NCBI GenBank assembly: GCA_016722575.1
Contig: JADKIY010000002.1
Location: 310,001-374,000, forward strand
From: Elusimicrobiota bacterium
GTDB taxonomy: Bacteria > Elusimicrobiota > Elusimicrobia > FEN-1173
Length of the DNA: 64,000 nt
Direction: 5' to 3'
Part shown: positions 9,319 through 17,111 of the stretch, in pieces
Layout: each line of letters starts with the position of its first letter
Numbering within the stretch: position 1 is the first letter of the stretch
Position numbers and translations under genes: made by a program
The notes under the pieces: model-generated
What the model saw: only the letters and a program-made list of their open reading frames with translations
Told to the model about the DNA's origin: nothing
Databases searched by the model: none

Positions 9319-9879
9319 TTAAAAAGCGCGCGTCAATTGAACGCCCAGGCCCCGGGACGTTTGGGCGGGCCCCACCGTCCACCCCTTGTACGGCCGGGTG
9401 AAAATGTTGGTGGCGGCGAAGGAGATGGCCGCCCCGGCGGCCACGTCCCAGGAATAATGTTCCTTGTCTTTGATGCGTTCGTAGCCCACGTAGGCGGAGA
9501 GCGCGTAGGCCGGCAGGCCGAATTTCCAGCCGTACCGCTTGCGCAAGAATTCGGCGGAGGTCACCGTGATCGCGGTGTGGCCGGAGGGAAAGGACTGGGG
9601 ATCCCCGTTGGGCCGATTTTCCCGGACCGTGTATTTGAGGGCGGCCGTCATCCCCATGGCGGTCCCCACCGATTCGGAGAACTGCCAGGTCCCGGCGTAG
9701 TCCCGGGCCCCCAGGGTGACCCCCAGCGTGAAGAGGGGCAAAACGTAAATCACGACGTCGCTCGGGTTGTTGAAAACGTCCCCGGCCGTTTGCACGCCCT
9801 GGCCGCGGGCTTCCAACGACAGGAAACACAACAACGCCGCGGCCATCCCGCCGCCCGCGTATTTCCGAAAGGTCCTCAT
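9319..9879 (-). CDS. PAP2-family phosphatase, exported/membrane
   Basis: A 186-residue type 2 phosphatidic acid phosphatase. All three catalytic blocks are present: K82-x6-R89P90, P98-S-G-H101, and R135-x5-H141-x3-D145. It begins with a signal-like segment (GGGMAAALLCFLSLEARGQ), so it probably acts on the periplasmic face, on lipid phosphates or undecaprenyl pyrophosphate. It follows the DUF3943 gene by 18 bp; PAP2 and DUF3943 proteins are a plausible envelope pair. It may be driven by the stress promoter in front of the Dps-like gene through the lmo0937-DUF3943 transcript. Confidence 0.9.
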   Translation of the reverse strand: MRTFRKYAGGGMAAALLCFLSLEARGQGVQTAGDVFNNPSDVVIYVLPLFTLGVTLGARDYAGTWQFSESVGTAMGMTAALKYTVRENRPNGDPQSFPSGHTAITVTSAEFLRKRYGWKFGLPAYALSAYVGYERIKDKEHYSWDVAAGAAISFAATNIFTRPYKGWTVGPAQTSRGLGVQLTRAF

Positions 9880-9897
9880 AAAAGCTCCGATCCACCG

Positions 9898-11514
9898 CTA
9901 ATTGTCGAATTGATTGTTGCCCCATTCGACGGCGCCCAAGCGCGCCCGTCCGAGGAAATTGTAGGTCAGGGTCACGGTGCGGACCGTTTGATCCCGGTCT
10001 TGAAGACCGCCGCTGTAATGGGCCTTCCGGCGGCCCAGCATATACCCCACCGCGACGGCCTGGCGTCCGAAGGTCCGCACCGATAACCCCGCCGTCACGT
10101 GCTGCACCAGTTCGTGCCCCGGGGCTTTCCCCGCGCCCACGCCGGTGATGAACACGTTCCGTCCCGAGGCGTCCAGCGAAAATCGGTTTCCCATCAGCAG
10201 GCGCAGGGCCAGCAATTGCTGGGGCGAAACGCCGTAGTGAAAATCGGCCTCGGACAAGGTCGGCAAGATGGTCCCGACCGATCCGTAGCCCACCCCCGCC
10301 AGGGCCGTCCCCTGCAAAGCCAGCCGCTCCGACAGCCACCATTGGGCCGTCGTCCCGAAGGAGGCCGCCGTGGTCGACAGCCGATAGACCTGGGGCGACA
10401 AATAGTCGAAGGTTCCGTAAAGGCCCCAGACGCCCCGGTAGGCGTCGCCCGCCCCGTAGGGCGCGCCGAACAGCAATCCACGGATCATGGCGCTGTTGTA
10501 CTGCCGCCCGCTCTCGGCGATGGAGTCGATTTCAAAATCGAAGTAGTCGAAGGGCCGGAGATACCGGTACCCCGGTTTTCCCGGCAAGCCGTAGGCGATC
10601 CGGTAATCCACGTAACTCGCGGTCCGGGCCAGGGATTCTCCGCTGCCGGCCGCGTGATCGGTGGCGTTGAACCCGGCTCCCAAGGCCAAACAGGACGACA
10701 AGGCCGGGTGCCGGCTCTCCAACACGGGGCCGTAGCGGTCCCCGAAAAGAATCCGATTGAGCATCGTGGGGGGCGAAATGACGCCCGCGGCCAGCTTTCG
10801 CCAGCGGTTGGGGGCGGGGCCGCCCTCCTCCAACACGAGGTTCGCCAGTCGGAAAAGGGCCTCTCCGATGAAACTCCCCGCCGTGCCGCTCGCCACTTGG
10901 TCGTTCAGGGACGGGTCCGAACGTTCTCCCGCCGTTTCCCACAACGCGCTTCCCGCGTTGCTGTAGAGAAGCCCTTCCCAATAATTCAAATTGGCCGATC
11001 GCGCGAACCCGTAGTACATCGCCCCCTGATAGGGGTGGCCGATCTGGTTGATGGCGAAGGAGTCCTGGTCCACCACCCAGGGCCCGTGCAGGGCGTGGTC
11101 CCGGAAGGTGCGGGGCGTCACCCCGTAGACCTCGTCCCCATACACCAAGCGGTCGTACCCGTTGAGCGTTAGGATAAACGCCGGGATCTCCAGCGCGGGG
11201 ATCACGTAGCTCTTCCGCGTCGGGCGCTCCCCGGGCAACACCCGGCCCGGCGTGGTGGGGCCCTTGTTGTCGGGGGTGTCCCGCGTCGCCCGGATCACTT
11301 TGTCGGGAGCCACCGGGATCAAGGGATCGGCCCAGCCGCCGATGCCCCCGAAAACGACGGCGAAGGACGCGGCCAAAGACCGCGCCCACTCCCCACGCGG
11401 TTTCGGGAACCGGCGCCGGAAAAATCCGTCGAAGCGTTTCGACCGGGTTCGCGCGATAACGCCCGGGGAAGGACGGCGGTTCAACGCCGTCCCGCTCCCG
11501 GCCCGCGGGGTCAT
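9898..11514 (-). CDS. DUF3943 domain outer-envelope protein
   Basis: A 538-residue protein matching DUF3943: the block FAINQIGHPYQGAMYYGFAR, then GSALWETAGER, PSLNDQVASGTAGSFIGEAL and RLANLVLEEG is the family hallmark. The N-terminus is basic followed by a hydrophobic stretch (SLAASFAVVFGGIGG), consistent with export. The C-terminal part has alternating aromatic strands, suggesting a beta-barrel. I chose the ATG at 11514 because it overlaps the stop of the 51-residue lmo0937-type gene by 4 bp (ATGA) and has AAAGG upstream; the frame extends further upstream but without support. DUF3943 is functionally uncharacterised. Confidence 0.8.
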   Translation of the reverse strand: MTPRAGSGTALNRRPSPGVIARTRSKRFDGFFRRRFPKPRGEWARSLAASFAVVFGGIGGWADPLIPVAPDKVIRATRDTPDNKGPTTPGRVLPGERPTRKSYVIPALEIPAFILTLNGYDRLVYGDEVYGVTPRTFRDHALHGPWVVDQDSFAINQIGHPYQGAMYYGFARSANLNYWEGLLYSNAGSALWETAGERSDPSLNDQVASGTAGSFIGEALFRLANLVLEEGGPAPNRWRKLAAGVISPPTMLNRILFGDRYGPVLESRHPALSSCLALGAGFNATDHAAGSGESLARTASYVDYRIAYGLPGKPGYRYLRPFDYFDFEIDSIAESGRQYNSAMIRGLLFGAPYGAGDAYRGVWGLYGTFDYLSPQVYRLSTTAASFGTTAQWWLSERLALQGTALAGVGYGSVGTILPTLSEADFHYGVSPQQLLALRLLMGNRFSLDASGRNVFITGVGAGKAPGHELVQHVTAGLSVRTFGRQAVAVGYMLGRRKAHYSGGLQDRDQTVRTVTLTYNFLGRARLGAVEWGNNQFDN

Positions 11515-11666
11515 CCTTTGAGAGCCGGCCGACCTTGAATCACGCGAACCAAAACCACCACGATCGCCGCCACCAACAACAGATGAATAAAGCCCCCCAT
11601 GGTGTAAGCGCTCACCAACCCCAACAACCACATCACCATCAAAACAACCGCCAAGGTCCAAAGCAT
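11511..11666 (-). CDS. lmo0937-family small membrane protein
   Basis: A 51-residue protein, MLWTLAVVLMVMWLLGLVSA then YTMGGFIHLLLVAAIVVV, ending RVIQGRPALKG. This is the full-length pattern of the lmo0937 (DUF5670-type) family, tiny two-helix membrane proteins often found among stress genes. A GGAGGAGG ribosome site precedes the ATG. It lies 24 bp after the Dps-like gene and overlaps the DUF3943 gene by 4 bp, so it links the two in one transcript. Function is unknown in any organism that I can name. Confidence 0.88.
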   Translation of the reverse strand: MLWTLAVVLMVMWLLGLVSAYTMGGFIHLLLVAAIVVVLVRVIQGRPALKG

Positions 11667-11690
11667 GGTTCCCTCCTCCTTCGTTCGAAG

Positions 11691-12449
11691 TTATTCGTTC
11701 GTGCGCAACGTGTATTCGGACAGTTGATACGGGTGCGAAGTCATGACGCGCGCGAAATTTTGTCCATTCCCCGACGGGGAAGCGGTCTTGATCAGCGGCG
11801 ACGTCGTTTTCTTCGGCGAAGCGCCCTCGGCGCCGTCGGCGGCCGTGGCGTCCGACGCGGCGCTCAGAGAATCCGCCATCAGGTGCTGGGCCAGGAACCA
11901 CACTTGAAGCTCGTTGCCGCGCATCACGTCGCCGACCAGGAGGTCGTTGGTTCCCTGGTCCCCGTCCTCGTCGGCTTGGCGGGCCATGGCCCGGGTTTCC
12001 TCCAGAACGATCTCGTGGGCGTGGAGCAGACGCCGCAGCTGAGCGGACGGGTTTTCCCGCCCCTTGGGCGCCCGGGGAACGATCGTGGCTTCGGCGACGT
12101 CGGCCGCCATGGCGAGAGACACCCCGCCGAGGGTTTGCACGCGTTCCGCCAACAGGTCCACCAAGCCGCTTTGCTCTTGAAAATGTTTGTCGAAAAGAAA
12201 ATGGAGGGGCTGAAAGGTCGGCCCGGACGTTTGCCAGTGGTGTTTCTTATAGAGGTCGCGCAAGGTCATGGTGTCCGCCAACACCTGATTAAGGTTGTTG
12301 ACGCTGGCCGCGCAGGCCTTGGCCTCCAGGGCGATGGGAAGCCGCACGATGGTCCCGAAAGGTTGAATCTCGGTGTTTTGACCGCCTTTGAGCGCCGCTT
12401 CCGAAACCGGATTTTTAACGCTGTTTTCAGTGTTTGTTTTGCTGTCCAT
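11691..12449 (-). CDS. Dps-like ferritin (DNA protection / iron storage)
   Basis: A 252-residue protein. Residues about 40-195 form a Dps four-helix bundle with the intersubunit ferroxidase pattern: H71-W, H83, D87 and E92 within HHWQTSGPTFQPLHFLFDKHFQEQ. Dps proteins oxidise Fe(II) with peroxide and can coat DNA. It is longer than classic Dps (about 160-180 residues) because of an N-terminal extension of about 40 residues and a Ser/Thr/Ala-rich C-terminal tail. The ATG at 12449 has an AAAGGGG site; the frame runs further upstream into the promoter. An ECF-type promoter lies 50 bp upstream, so it is a likely sigma-regulon member. Confidence 0.88.
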   Translation of the reverse strand: MDSKTNTENSVKNPVSEAALKGGQNTEIQPFGTIVRLPIALEAKACAASVNNLNQVLADTMTLRDLYKKHHWQTSGPTFQPLHFLFDKHFQEQSGLVDLLAERVQTLGGVSLAMAADVAEATIVPRAPKGRENPSAQLRRLLHAHEIVLEETRAMARQADEDGDQGTNDLLVGDVMRGNELQVWFLAQHLMADSLSAASDATAADGAEGASPKKTTSPLIKTASPSGNGQNFARVMTSHPYQLSEYTLRTNE

Positions 12450-12498
12450 GGGAAACCCCTTTCGATGCTGTTGCTTCCGACCGTTCCGTTGCCCTTGG

Positions 12499-12528
12499 TG
12501 GGACACCGGGATCGCCGTTCGGGTAACA
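12499..12528 (-). promoter_or_regulatory. ECF-type promoter of the Dps operon (site 1)
   Basis: On the minus strand TGTTACC (12522-12528) is followed after 17 bp by GTCCCA (12499-12504), 50 bp before the Dps start codon. It is one of seven matching sites (TGTWACC, 16-17 bp, GTCNNA) in this region. ECF sigma factors commonly use a -35 with an AAC core and a -10 with a GTC core, and one is encoded at 19211-19831. Assignment to that factor is inference. Confidence 0.65.
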
Positions 12529-12550
12529 CCGCCCCGCGAACCGGGCGGGC

Positions 12551-12579
12551 TGTTACCCGCCCCCGCCGCGGGTGTCCAA
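12551..12579 (+). promoter_or_regulatory. ECF-type promoter of the barrel-protein gene (site 2)
   Basis: TGTTACC (12551-12557), 16 bp, GTCCAA (12574-12579) on the plus strand, 121 bp before the ATG at 12700. It is back to back with site 1, giving a divergent pair between the Dps-like and barrel-protein genes. Confidence 0.65.
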
Positions 12580-12699
12580 GCAACGGAGAACCATCGGTCG
12601 GAAATCGCGGCCGCGCCTTCCGCCGGGTCCCGGGAAAGCGCCCTCGGACAAATCGACGGGCGCCCGGTCCGGCGGCGGGCGTCCACAAAGGAGAATCAA

Positions 12700-13320
12700 A
12701 TGACCAAACGAATAATGGGGGCGGCGGCCGCGGCAATGCTTTGCGTCGGCTTTTCGCCTTTGCGGGCGGGGATGTTGGATCTGCGCGTCGGCGCCGGACT
12801 CTCGGCCGCCAATCCGGACGCCTTTGAACAGCGGGTGAAGGACGTCAGCGGAAGCACCCTTCGGGCCAAGACCTTCGACACCTACAACGCCGACGTGGTC
12901 TTTCGCTTTCCCGGCGTGCCCGTCACCCTGGGCGTGCGTTACGAGCAGGCCAACCAAAAAAGGAACGACGCGGCGTCGGAATGGAAATTGAACGTCAATA
13001 ATCTGGCGCTGTTGGTGGACTGGCGCCTCATCAATTCCGCGGTGTACGTGGGCCCCATCGTGAGCGTCGGCTATCCCTGGGCCAACCTCAAGTTCCACGA
13101 CGGCGCCAACCGCGTGGACCGCCGAATCCACTCCAACCAGATCAGCTACTCCGGCGGGCTGGAGGCCGGCGTCTACCTCGGTCCACTCCTGATCGGGGCC
13201 GAAGCCGGTTACAAATCGATCCGCTTTAAAGGGGACGCCTCCGCCGGGTCCTCCCTGAACGCGCACGTCGATCTGGATGGGGTTTACGGAAAGGCCCTGG
13301 TGGGGCTGACCTTCCTTTAA
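12700..13320 (+). CDS. Exported outer-membrane beta-barrel-like protein
   Basis: A 206-residue protein with a clear signal peptide (MTKRIMGAAAAAMLCVGFSP, cleaved near LRAG). The mature part consists of alternating polar and hydrophobic strands (GVRYEQANQKRND, NNLALLVDWRL, VYVGPIVSVGYPWANL) and ends VDLDGVYGKALVGLTFL, with a C-terminal Phe-Leu as in many outer-membrane barrels. The size suggests an eight-strand barrel. The ATG at 12700 has an AAAGGAG site; the frame extends upstream but across the promoter. No specific family is recognised. ECF-type promoter site 2 lies upstream and a strong terminator follows. Confidence 0.75.
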   Translation: MTKRIMGAAAAAMLCVGFSPLRAGMLDLRVGAGLSAANPDAFEQRVKDVSGSTLRAKTFDTYNADVVFRFPGVPVTLGVRYEQANQKRNDAASEWKLNVNNLALLVDWRLINSAVYVGPIVSVGYPWANLKFHDGANRVDRRIHSNQISYSGGLEAGVYLGPLLIGAEAGYKSIRFKGDASAGSSLNAHVDLDGVYGKALVGLTFL

Positions 13321-13350
13321 ACTTCTTTCGCTCCTCGTCCCTCACCGGAC

Positions 13351-13412
13351 AAAACCGGCTCCCCGGAAGCGGCGCTTTGTTTCGTGTTTCGCTTTCGGGG
13401 AGCCGGTTTTTT
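13351..13412. terminator. Bidirectional intrinsic terminator
   Basis: A 21-bp near-perfect inverted repeat (13351-13371 with 13390-13410; one G-T mismatch) around an 18-base loop, with A-rich start and T-rich end. It lies between the convergent barrel-protein gene and the YqjK-like gene and should end transcription from both sides. Confidence 0.9.
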
Positions 13413-13431
13413 GCCGCACCGACCTCTCGTT

Positions 13432-13707
13432 TTAAACGGCCTCCGTTTTTCGCCTCCCGAACCATCCCGACAAACGACGGGAAATCATCGGCACCGCCCA
13501 CCGCCAGGCCACGGTCGCGACCGCCGTTCCCAGGAAGGATTTCCGCTGGGAGGACAAAAGGGTCTTCAGAACGGAGGAAACGATCGGCCCCAGCCCCTCC
13601 CCGCCGCCCCCGGACCACGGTTCCCCGGGCCGGGCCTCCCGGCGGCGCGTTTCCGCCAAACGATCCTGCAGGCCTTCCCGCATTAAAAGAAACGATCGAT
13701 GATCCAT
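13432..13707 (-). CDS. Small YqjK-like membrane-associated protein
   Basis: A 91-residue protein starting MDHRSFLLMREGLQDRLAE. It has a charged N-terminal half, a glycine patch and one hydrophobic segment (FLGTAVATVAWRWAVPMI) before a basic tail. The build and position, third after YqjD-like and YqjE-like genes, resemble YqjK of the enterobacterial yqjDEK cluster, but sequence similarity is weak. The start at 13707 has a CAGGAG site and overlaps the upstream gene by 25 bp. The frame continues upstream but that part is a shadow of the YqjE-like gene. Confidence 0.6.
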   Translation of the reverse strand: MDHRSFLLMREGLQDRLAETRRREARPGEPWSGGGGEGLGPIVSSVLKTLLSSQRKSFLGTAVATVAWRWAVPMISRRLSGWFGRRKTEAV

Positions 13708-14057
13708 GGAACGCTCCTGTTCAATTCTTCCCGGCTGGCCTCGAAGGGACGACCCGCGCCCGGTCGGCGCCGGCCCCACCGGCCGACCACGGCCGCCCCG
13801 ATCAGGAGGTAGGCGACGGCCAAGGCCAGAGCCACCCGCTCCCCCCCCATCCCGCGTTTCATCGCCCAGCCGATCAGGGCGACGTGCAGCAGCACCGCGG
13901 ACGACCCCGCGAGCAGAAGGCCCGCGCCCCAGGCGACGACCCGACGCCGGGCCTCGCCCCATTCGTAACGCCACTCCAACAACGCAAGCTCCAGGTGGTC
14001 TTTCATCAGATCCACCGGGAGCGTGCGGGAGCGGAAAGGTTCTTCGCTCGGAAGCAT
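13683..14057 (-). CDS. YqjE / Holin-X type membrane protein
   Basis: A protein of 124 residues with an N-terminal amphipathic helix (MKDHLELALLEWRYEWGEARRR) followed by two membrane helices (VVAWGAGLLLAGSSAVLL and VALALAVAYLLIGAAVVG), the pattern of the YqjE/DUF1469 (putative Holin-X) family. It follows the YqjD-like gene by 7 bp. An alternative start at 14006 has the better ribosome site (GGTGGA), so the first 17 residues are uncertain. YqjD/YqjE pairs are stress-associated inner-membrane proteins in enterobacteria. Confidence 0.75.
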   Translation of the reverse strand: MLPSEEPFRSRTLPVDLMKDHLELALLEWRYEWGEARRRVVAWGAGLLLAGSSAVLLHVALIGWAMKRGMGGERVALALAVAYLLIGAAVVGRWGRRRPGAGRPFEASREELNRSVPWIIDRFF

Positions 14058-14064
14058 ACGTCGC

Positions 14065-14343
14065 TTATTCTTTGTTTTTGGGATAGAGCAGAATCGCGAT
14101 GACCGCGCCCAATAGGGCGGCGTAGCCCACGGCCTGCCCGGGATTTCGGCGGACAAACCCCTTGGTCCAGCCCCAGGACTGGCGTCCGGCGGATTGGGTT
14201 TCCGCCCAAAGGCTCTCGCCTTTCTTTTTGGCCATGTCCCAATAGGCGTCGCCTTTCGCTTTGACGTTCGCCAACGCCTCGCCGGCCGCTTTGGTGGCGG
14301 CCGCGCTCAGGTGCCCATCGACGTTCTTAACGGTGATTTCCAT
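14065..14343 (-). CDS. YqjD-like (DUF883-type) protein
   Basis: A 92-residue protein with a long amphipathic N-terminal half (AAATKAAGEALANVKAKGDA), a WGWTKGFVRRNPGQAVGYAA junction and a C-terminal membrane helix (LLGAVIAILLYPKNKE). The RxNPGQAxG motif before the final helix is diagnostic of the ElaB/YqjD/DUF883 family, which tethers ribosomes to the inner membrane in stationary E. coli. It follows the DUF3185 gene by 46 bp, with a TAAGGAG-type ribosome site, so the ECF-type promoter upstream of that gene probably drives the whole set. Confidence 0.85.
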   Translation of the reverse strand: MEITVKNVDGHLSAAATKAAGEALANVKAKGDAYWDMAKKKGESLWAETQSAGRQSWGWTKGFVRRNPGQAVGYAALLGAVIAILLYPKNKE

Positions 14344-14389
14344 TTGGTTGCTCCTTAGGTGATTCCGATAAATCGTTGCGGGAACGGAC

Positions 14390-14593
14390 TTACGCTTTCA
14401 CTCTTCCCAGGGCCCCGACCGAACCCCCGATGAAGGAAAAGAGCCCTCCGATCGTCAGCCAAAACGTCCGGTCCCCGGGCGAACCGACAAAGAGGTCCCG
14501 CGCCCCGGGCGCGAACAACTTCGAAGCGTCCACCCCGTGGGCCAGCAGAACCAGGCCCGTCGCCAGCAACACACCGATCCCCGCTCGGTTCAT
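14390..14593 (-). CDS. DUF3185 family small membrane protein
   Basis: A 67-residue protein of two membrane helices: MNRAGIGVLLATGLVLLAHG, a DASKLFAPGARDLFVGSPGD loop, and TFWLTIGGLFSFIGGSVGAL. The order and the F-x-G-x-P-x-D loop match DUF3185. A GGGAGGA site precedes the ATG. It is first in a leftward set (DUF3185, YqjD-, YqjE- and YqjK-like) and has an ECF-type promoter 33 bp upstream. Function unknown. Confidence 0.8.
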   Translation of the reverse strand: MNRAGIGVLLATGLVLLAHGVDASKLFAPGARDLFVGSPGDRTFWLTIGGLFSFIGGSVGALGRVKA

Positions 14594-14625
14594 TGGGTCC
14601 TCCCGTTCGTCTCGTTCTCACCGGG

Positions 14626-14655
14626 TACGACACCCCCCGCCTTGGCGCGGTTACA
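14626..14655 (-). promoter_or_regulatory. ECF-type promoter of the DUF3185-yqjD set (site 3)
   Basis: On the minus strand TGTAACC (14649-14655), 17 bp, GTCGTA (14626-14631), 33 bp before the DUF3185 start. It is divergent from site 4, which drives the superoxide dismutase gene. Confidence 0.62.
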
Positions 14656-14682
14656 CCCCGGCGTTTTTCACGCGGCGCGCCG

Positions 14683-14711
14683 TGTAACCCGATCGTTCCG
14701 AAACCGTCTAA
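14683..14711 (+). promoter_or_regulatory. ECF-type promoter of the superoxide dismutase gene (site 4)
   Basis: TGTAACC (14683-14689), 16 bp, GTCTAA (14706-14711) on the plus strand, 62 bp before the ATG at 14773. The match to the shared pattern is among the best of the seven. Confidence 0.68.
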
Positions 14712-14772
14712 TCCCGGGACCGCCTTCCCGGGGTCGCCGAGGAACACCGAACGCCATTTCCGGAGGACACAC

Positions 14773-15420
14773 ATGTTGACCACCGCCCCACCGCCTTACC
14801 CACAGCACGAAGTCAAAAACCATCTCAAACCCGGCCCGTTGGACGGATTGTCCATCGCGGCCGTCGACCAGCACTGGACGCTCTACAAAGGGTACGTGAC
14901 CCACACGAACCGTTTGAACAAGGCCCTCTGGGACGCCGTCGAATCGGGCGCCAACCTCAGCGAGCCCACCCACGCCGAGATCCAACGCCGTTTGGGATTC
15001 GAAATGAACGGCGTGGTCCTGCACGAACTTTATTTCGGCGCGATGAAGAAGGGCACCCCGCCCTTCCCCTTGGATTCCGAACTCCGGGACGCCCTGGTGC
15101 GGGATTTCGGAAGCGTCGACCGTTGGCGCACCCAGTTCGGTCAGATCGGCGCCATTCGCGGCACCGGGTGGGTCACGCTCTCCATGGACCCCGCCACCGG
15201 ACGCCTGGCCAACTTCTGGATCACCCAACACGAGATCGGCCACGTGGCGGGCTGGGTTCCCCTGGTCGCCCTGGACGTCTGGGAGCACGCGTTCCTCCGG
15301 GATTTCGGTTCCCTGTCCGAAGGCCGCGCCTCCTACATTGAATCCTTCTTCCGCAATCTGGATTGGTCCGTCGTGGCGGGCCGCTTCGCCCCGCCCAAGG
15401 AGTTCCCGTCGCCCTCCTAA
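14773..15420 (+). CDS. Iron/manganese-type superoxide dismutase
   Basis: A 215-residue Fe/Mn superoxide dismutase, which converts superoxide to oxygen and peroxide. The four metal ligands can be placed at H34 (VDQHWTLYKGYV), H84 (VVLHELYF), D168 and H172 (LDVWEHAFLRDFG). The N-terminal region is atypical: the usual HHxxYV is replaced by LYKGYV and the glycine-rich NxGGHxNHSxFW block is shortened, placing it in a divergent branch. No signal peptide, so cytoplasmic. The ATG has a GGAGGA site. ECF-type promoter site 4 lies upstream and a strong terminator follows. Confidence 0.88.
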   Translation: MLTTAPPPYPQHEVKNHLKPGPLDGLSIAAVDQHWTLYKGYVTHTNRLNKALWDAVESGANLSEPTHAEIQRRLGFEMNGVVLHELYFGAMKKGTPPFPLDSELRDALVRDFGSVDRWRTQFGQIGAIRGTGWVTLSMDPATGRLANFWITQHEIGHVAGWVPLVALDVWEHAFLRDFGSLSEGRASYIESFFRNLDWSVVAGRFAPPKEFPSPS

Positions 15421-15435
15421 CCGGCGCGAAAAACA

Positions 15436-15470
15436 AAAGGGCGGTCCCCGATCGGGGACCGCCCTTTCTT
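15436..15470. terminator. Bidirectional intrinsic terminator
   Basis: A perfect 15-bp stem (15436-15450 with 15453-15467) with a very tight loop, flanked by A and T runs, between the convergent superoxide dismutase and BON-domain genes. Confidence 0.9.
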
Positions 15471-15488
15471 ATTTTAAGTCCGGCGAAT

Positions 15489-16259
15489 CTATTGGGTGGG
15501 ACCCACCGTCATGCGGTTTTGAACCGACGTCACGCCGTCGATGTTGCGAACGAGCTTCGTGACCAGGTCCTTCTCCGCCCCGTTCATGGCTTTTCCGGTG
15601 ATTTCCACGACGCCGCGGTGGGTTTTCACCGAGGTGGAAAGGGCGCTGGTGGATCGGTGGTACAGCAAGGCCAGTTTGACTTGGGCCGTGATGGACGCGT
15701 CGTCGATTTTCTTGCCCATCGACTCTTTCGGCGCCGGCGCCGCGGCCACCGTCATTTGGTTGTTCACGCTCGTCACGCCGTCCACGTCTTTGACGTATTC
15801 GGTGGTCAAGTCTTTTTGGGCCGCGCTGTTGGCTTCCCCGCGCAGGGTGACCGCGCCGTCTTTGACGTCCACTTCGGTGCGAAGGCCCCGCACGTTGCGG
15901 TAGAACAGAAGCGTGGTACGCACTTTCGTGCCGATCCAACCGTCGGAGTTGCCCTCGTCGGTCTGCACGGCGATGTTGTTGGTGACGCTTTTGACGCCCC
16001 GCACGTTCTCCGCGGTCGCTTCGGCCAGGGACTTGTGGGAACGGCTCGACACCGTTCCGCTCAAGGTGACGACCCCTTGTTTGGAGTCCACGCTCACGCG
16101 ATCGTCCTTTAAATACGTTTTAAACACGTGGGAATTCCGCGTGGTCGATTCGATGCGCGCGTCCAGTCCGGGCGCCGTCTGCGCTTCGATTCCGGATGCC
16201 AGCAGGACAAAAACCGCCGCCAAGCCCCACGCTCCGTTCGTTCTGTTCGTTTGCTTCAT
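15489..16259 (-). CDS. Exported triple BON-domain protein (OsmY-like)
   Basis: A 256-residue protein with a signal peptide (GLAAVFVLLASGIEAQ) and three BON domains at roughly 32-100, 108-170 and 183-252, each with the pattern TxxVKxxLL, VxVxxGxVxLxGxV and VxGVxSVxNxxxV. BON domains bind phospholipid, and proteins such as OsmY and DolP act in the periplasm under envelope or osmotic stress. The ATG at 16259 has a GAGGAGG site. ECF-type promoter site 5 lies 72 bp upstream. Confidence 0.9.
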   Translation of the reverse strand: MKQTNRTNGAWGLAAVFVLLASGIEAQTAPGLDARIESTTRNSHVFKTYLKDDRVSVDSKQGVVTLSGTVSSRSHKSLAEATAENVRGVKSVTNNIAVQTDEGNSDGWIGTKVRTTLLFYRNVRGLRTEVDVKDGAVTLRGEANSAAQKDLTTEYVKDVDGVTSVNNQMTVAAAPAPKESMGKKIDDASITAQVKLALLYHRSTSALSTSVKTHRGVVEITGKAMNGAEKDLVTKLVRNIDGVTSVQNRMTVGPTQ

Positions 16260-16331
16260 ACGGTGTGCCTCCTCGTTGGGATGTTCCAACCGGAACGCCC
16301 CGGGGATTGCTTGGCCCGGGGGTCCCAACGA

Positions 16332-16360
16332 TGAGACACGTCCTTGTCGGGGAGGTAACA
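16332..16360 (-). promoter_or_regulatory. ECF-type promoter of the BON-domain gene (site 5)
   Basis: On the minus strand TGTTACC (16354-16360), 16 bp, GTCTCA (16332-16337), 72 bp before the start codon of the BON protein. Confidence 0.65.
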
Positions 16361-16388
16361 GGCGATCGGGGGTTGAGGGCGAACGGTT

Positions 16389-17090
16389 TTACGTCGCCCC
16401 CCAGAGAATCGTGGCCAGGCCGCCGTCGTTGCCTTCGCCGTCGACCACCGGCGAAGACACGCCTTCCAAAACCGTGCGGCGCCCGTCGCGCAGAATCGCC
16501 CAGCGCGCGGGGGCCTTCCCGTCGCCCGGTTTTTCCTGGGAGGCCCAAGTCGAGAGCGGCCGCCCCAGCGCTTCGTTCCGGGAACGCCCGAAAAGGGCTT
16601 CGCCCCGGCGGTTCAGATAGGTCACGTTCCCCTTCGCGTCCACGGCCCACACCGCCACGCCCAGATGGTCCAGGATCCCGCCCGGCCGCTCCTCCAACCC
16701 CTGCACCATCCGTTCCATCTTGTGACGGTAAAGCGCCAGGTCGATGGTGGATTTCAACCCCCGTTCCTCAAAGGGTTTTAAAAGATACCCCGACGCCAGA
16801 GTCCCTTTCGCCCGGTCCACCGTGAGGTCGTCGGCGTAGGCGGTCAAATAGATGACCGGGGTGTCCCATCGGGCGTAAATCGTTTCGGCCACTTCGATGC
16901 CGTCCTCAGGGCCATGGATCCGAATGTCCATCAACACCAGGTCCGGCTTCTGCCGCTCGATCGCCGCCAGGGCTTTATCGCCCTCGGCGGCCGAACCGCA
17001 GACCGCGTAGCCCATGCGTTCCAGCATCCGCTTTAAATCTTCCGCGACGATCGTTTCGTCTTCCACAATAAACAGGCGTTCTCCCGCCAT
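16389..17090 (-). CDS. Response regulator, receiver plus PAS domain
   Basis: A 233-residue protein. Residues 1-120 are a receiver domain with the acidic pocket (VEDE), phospho-acceptor Asp in LVLMDIRIHG, the conserved Thr/Tyr region IYLTAYAD and Lys in YLLKPFEE. Residues about 135-230 form a PAS domain (ILDHLGVAVWAVDAKGNVTYLN, GRSRNEALGRPL). There is no DNA-binding, enzymatic or sigma-mimic output domain. It follows the HisKA_2 histidine kinase by 21 bp, so that kinase is the likely partner. The PAS domain may bind another protein; how the signal reaches gene expression is not visible. Confidence 0.9.
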   Translation of the reverse strand: MAGERLFIVEDETIVAEDLKRMLERMGYAVCGSAAEGDKALAAIERQKPDLVLMDIRIHGPEDGIEVAETIYARWDTPVIYLTAYADDLTVDRAKGTLASGYLLKPFEERGLKSTIDLALYRHKMERMVQGLEERPGGILDHLGVAVWAVDAKGNVTYLNRRGEALFGRSRNEALGRPLSTWASQEKPGDGKAPARWAILRDGRRTVLEGVSSPVVDGEGNDGGLATILWGAT

Positions 17091-17111
17091 GGGTCGATCC
17101 TCCTTGCGTGT

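Noticed and set aside
16389..17090. PhyR-type anti-anti-sigma regulator
   Set aside because: The receiver is N-terminal and is followed by a PAS domain; there is no sigma-like domain as PhyR requires.
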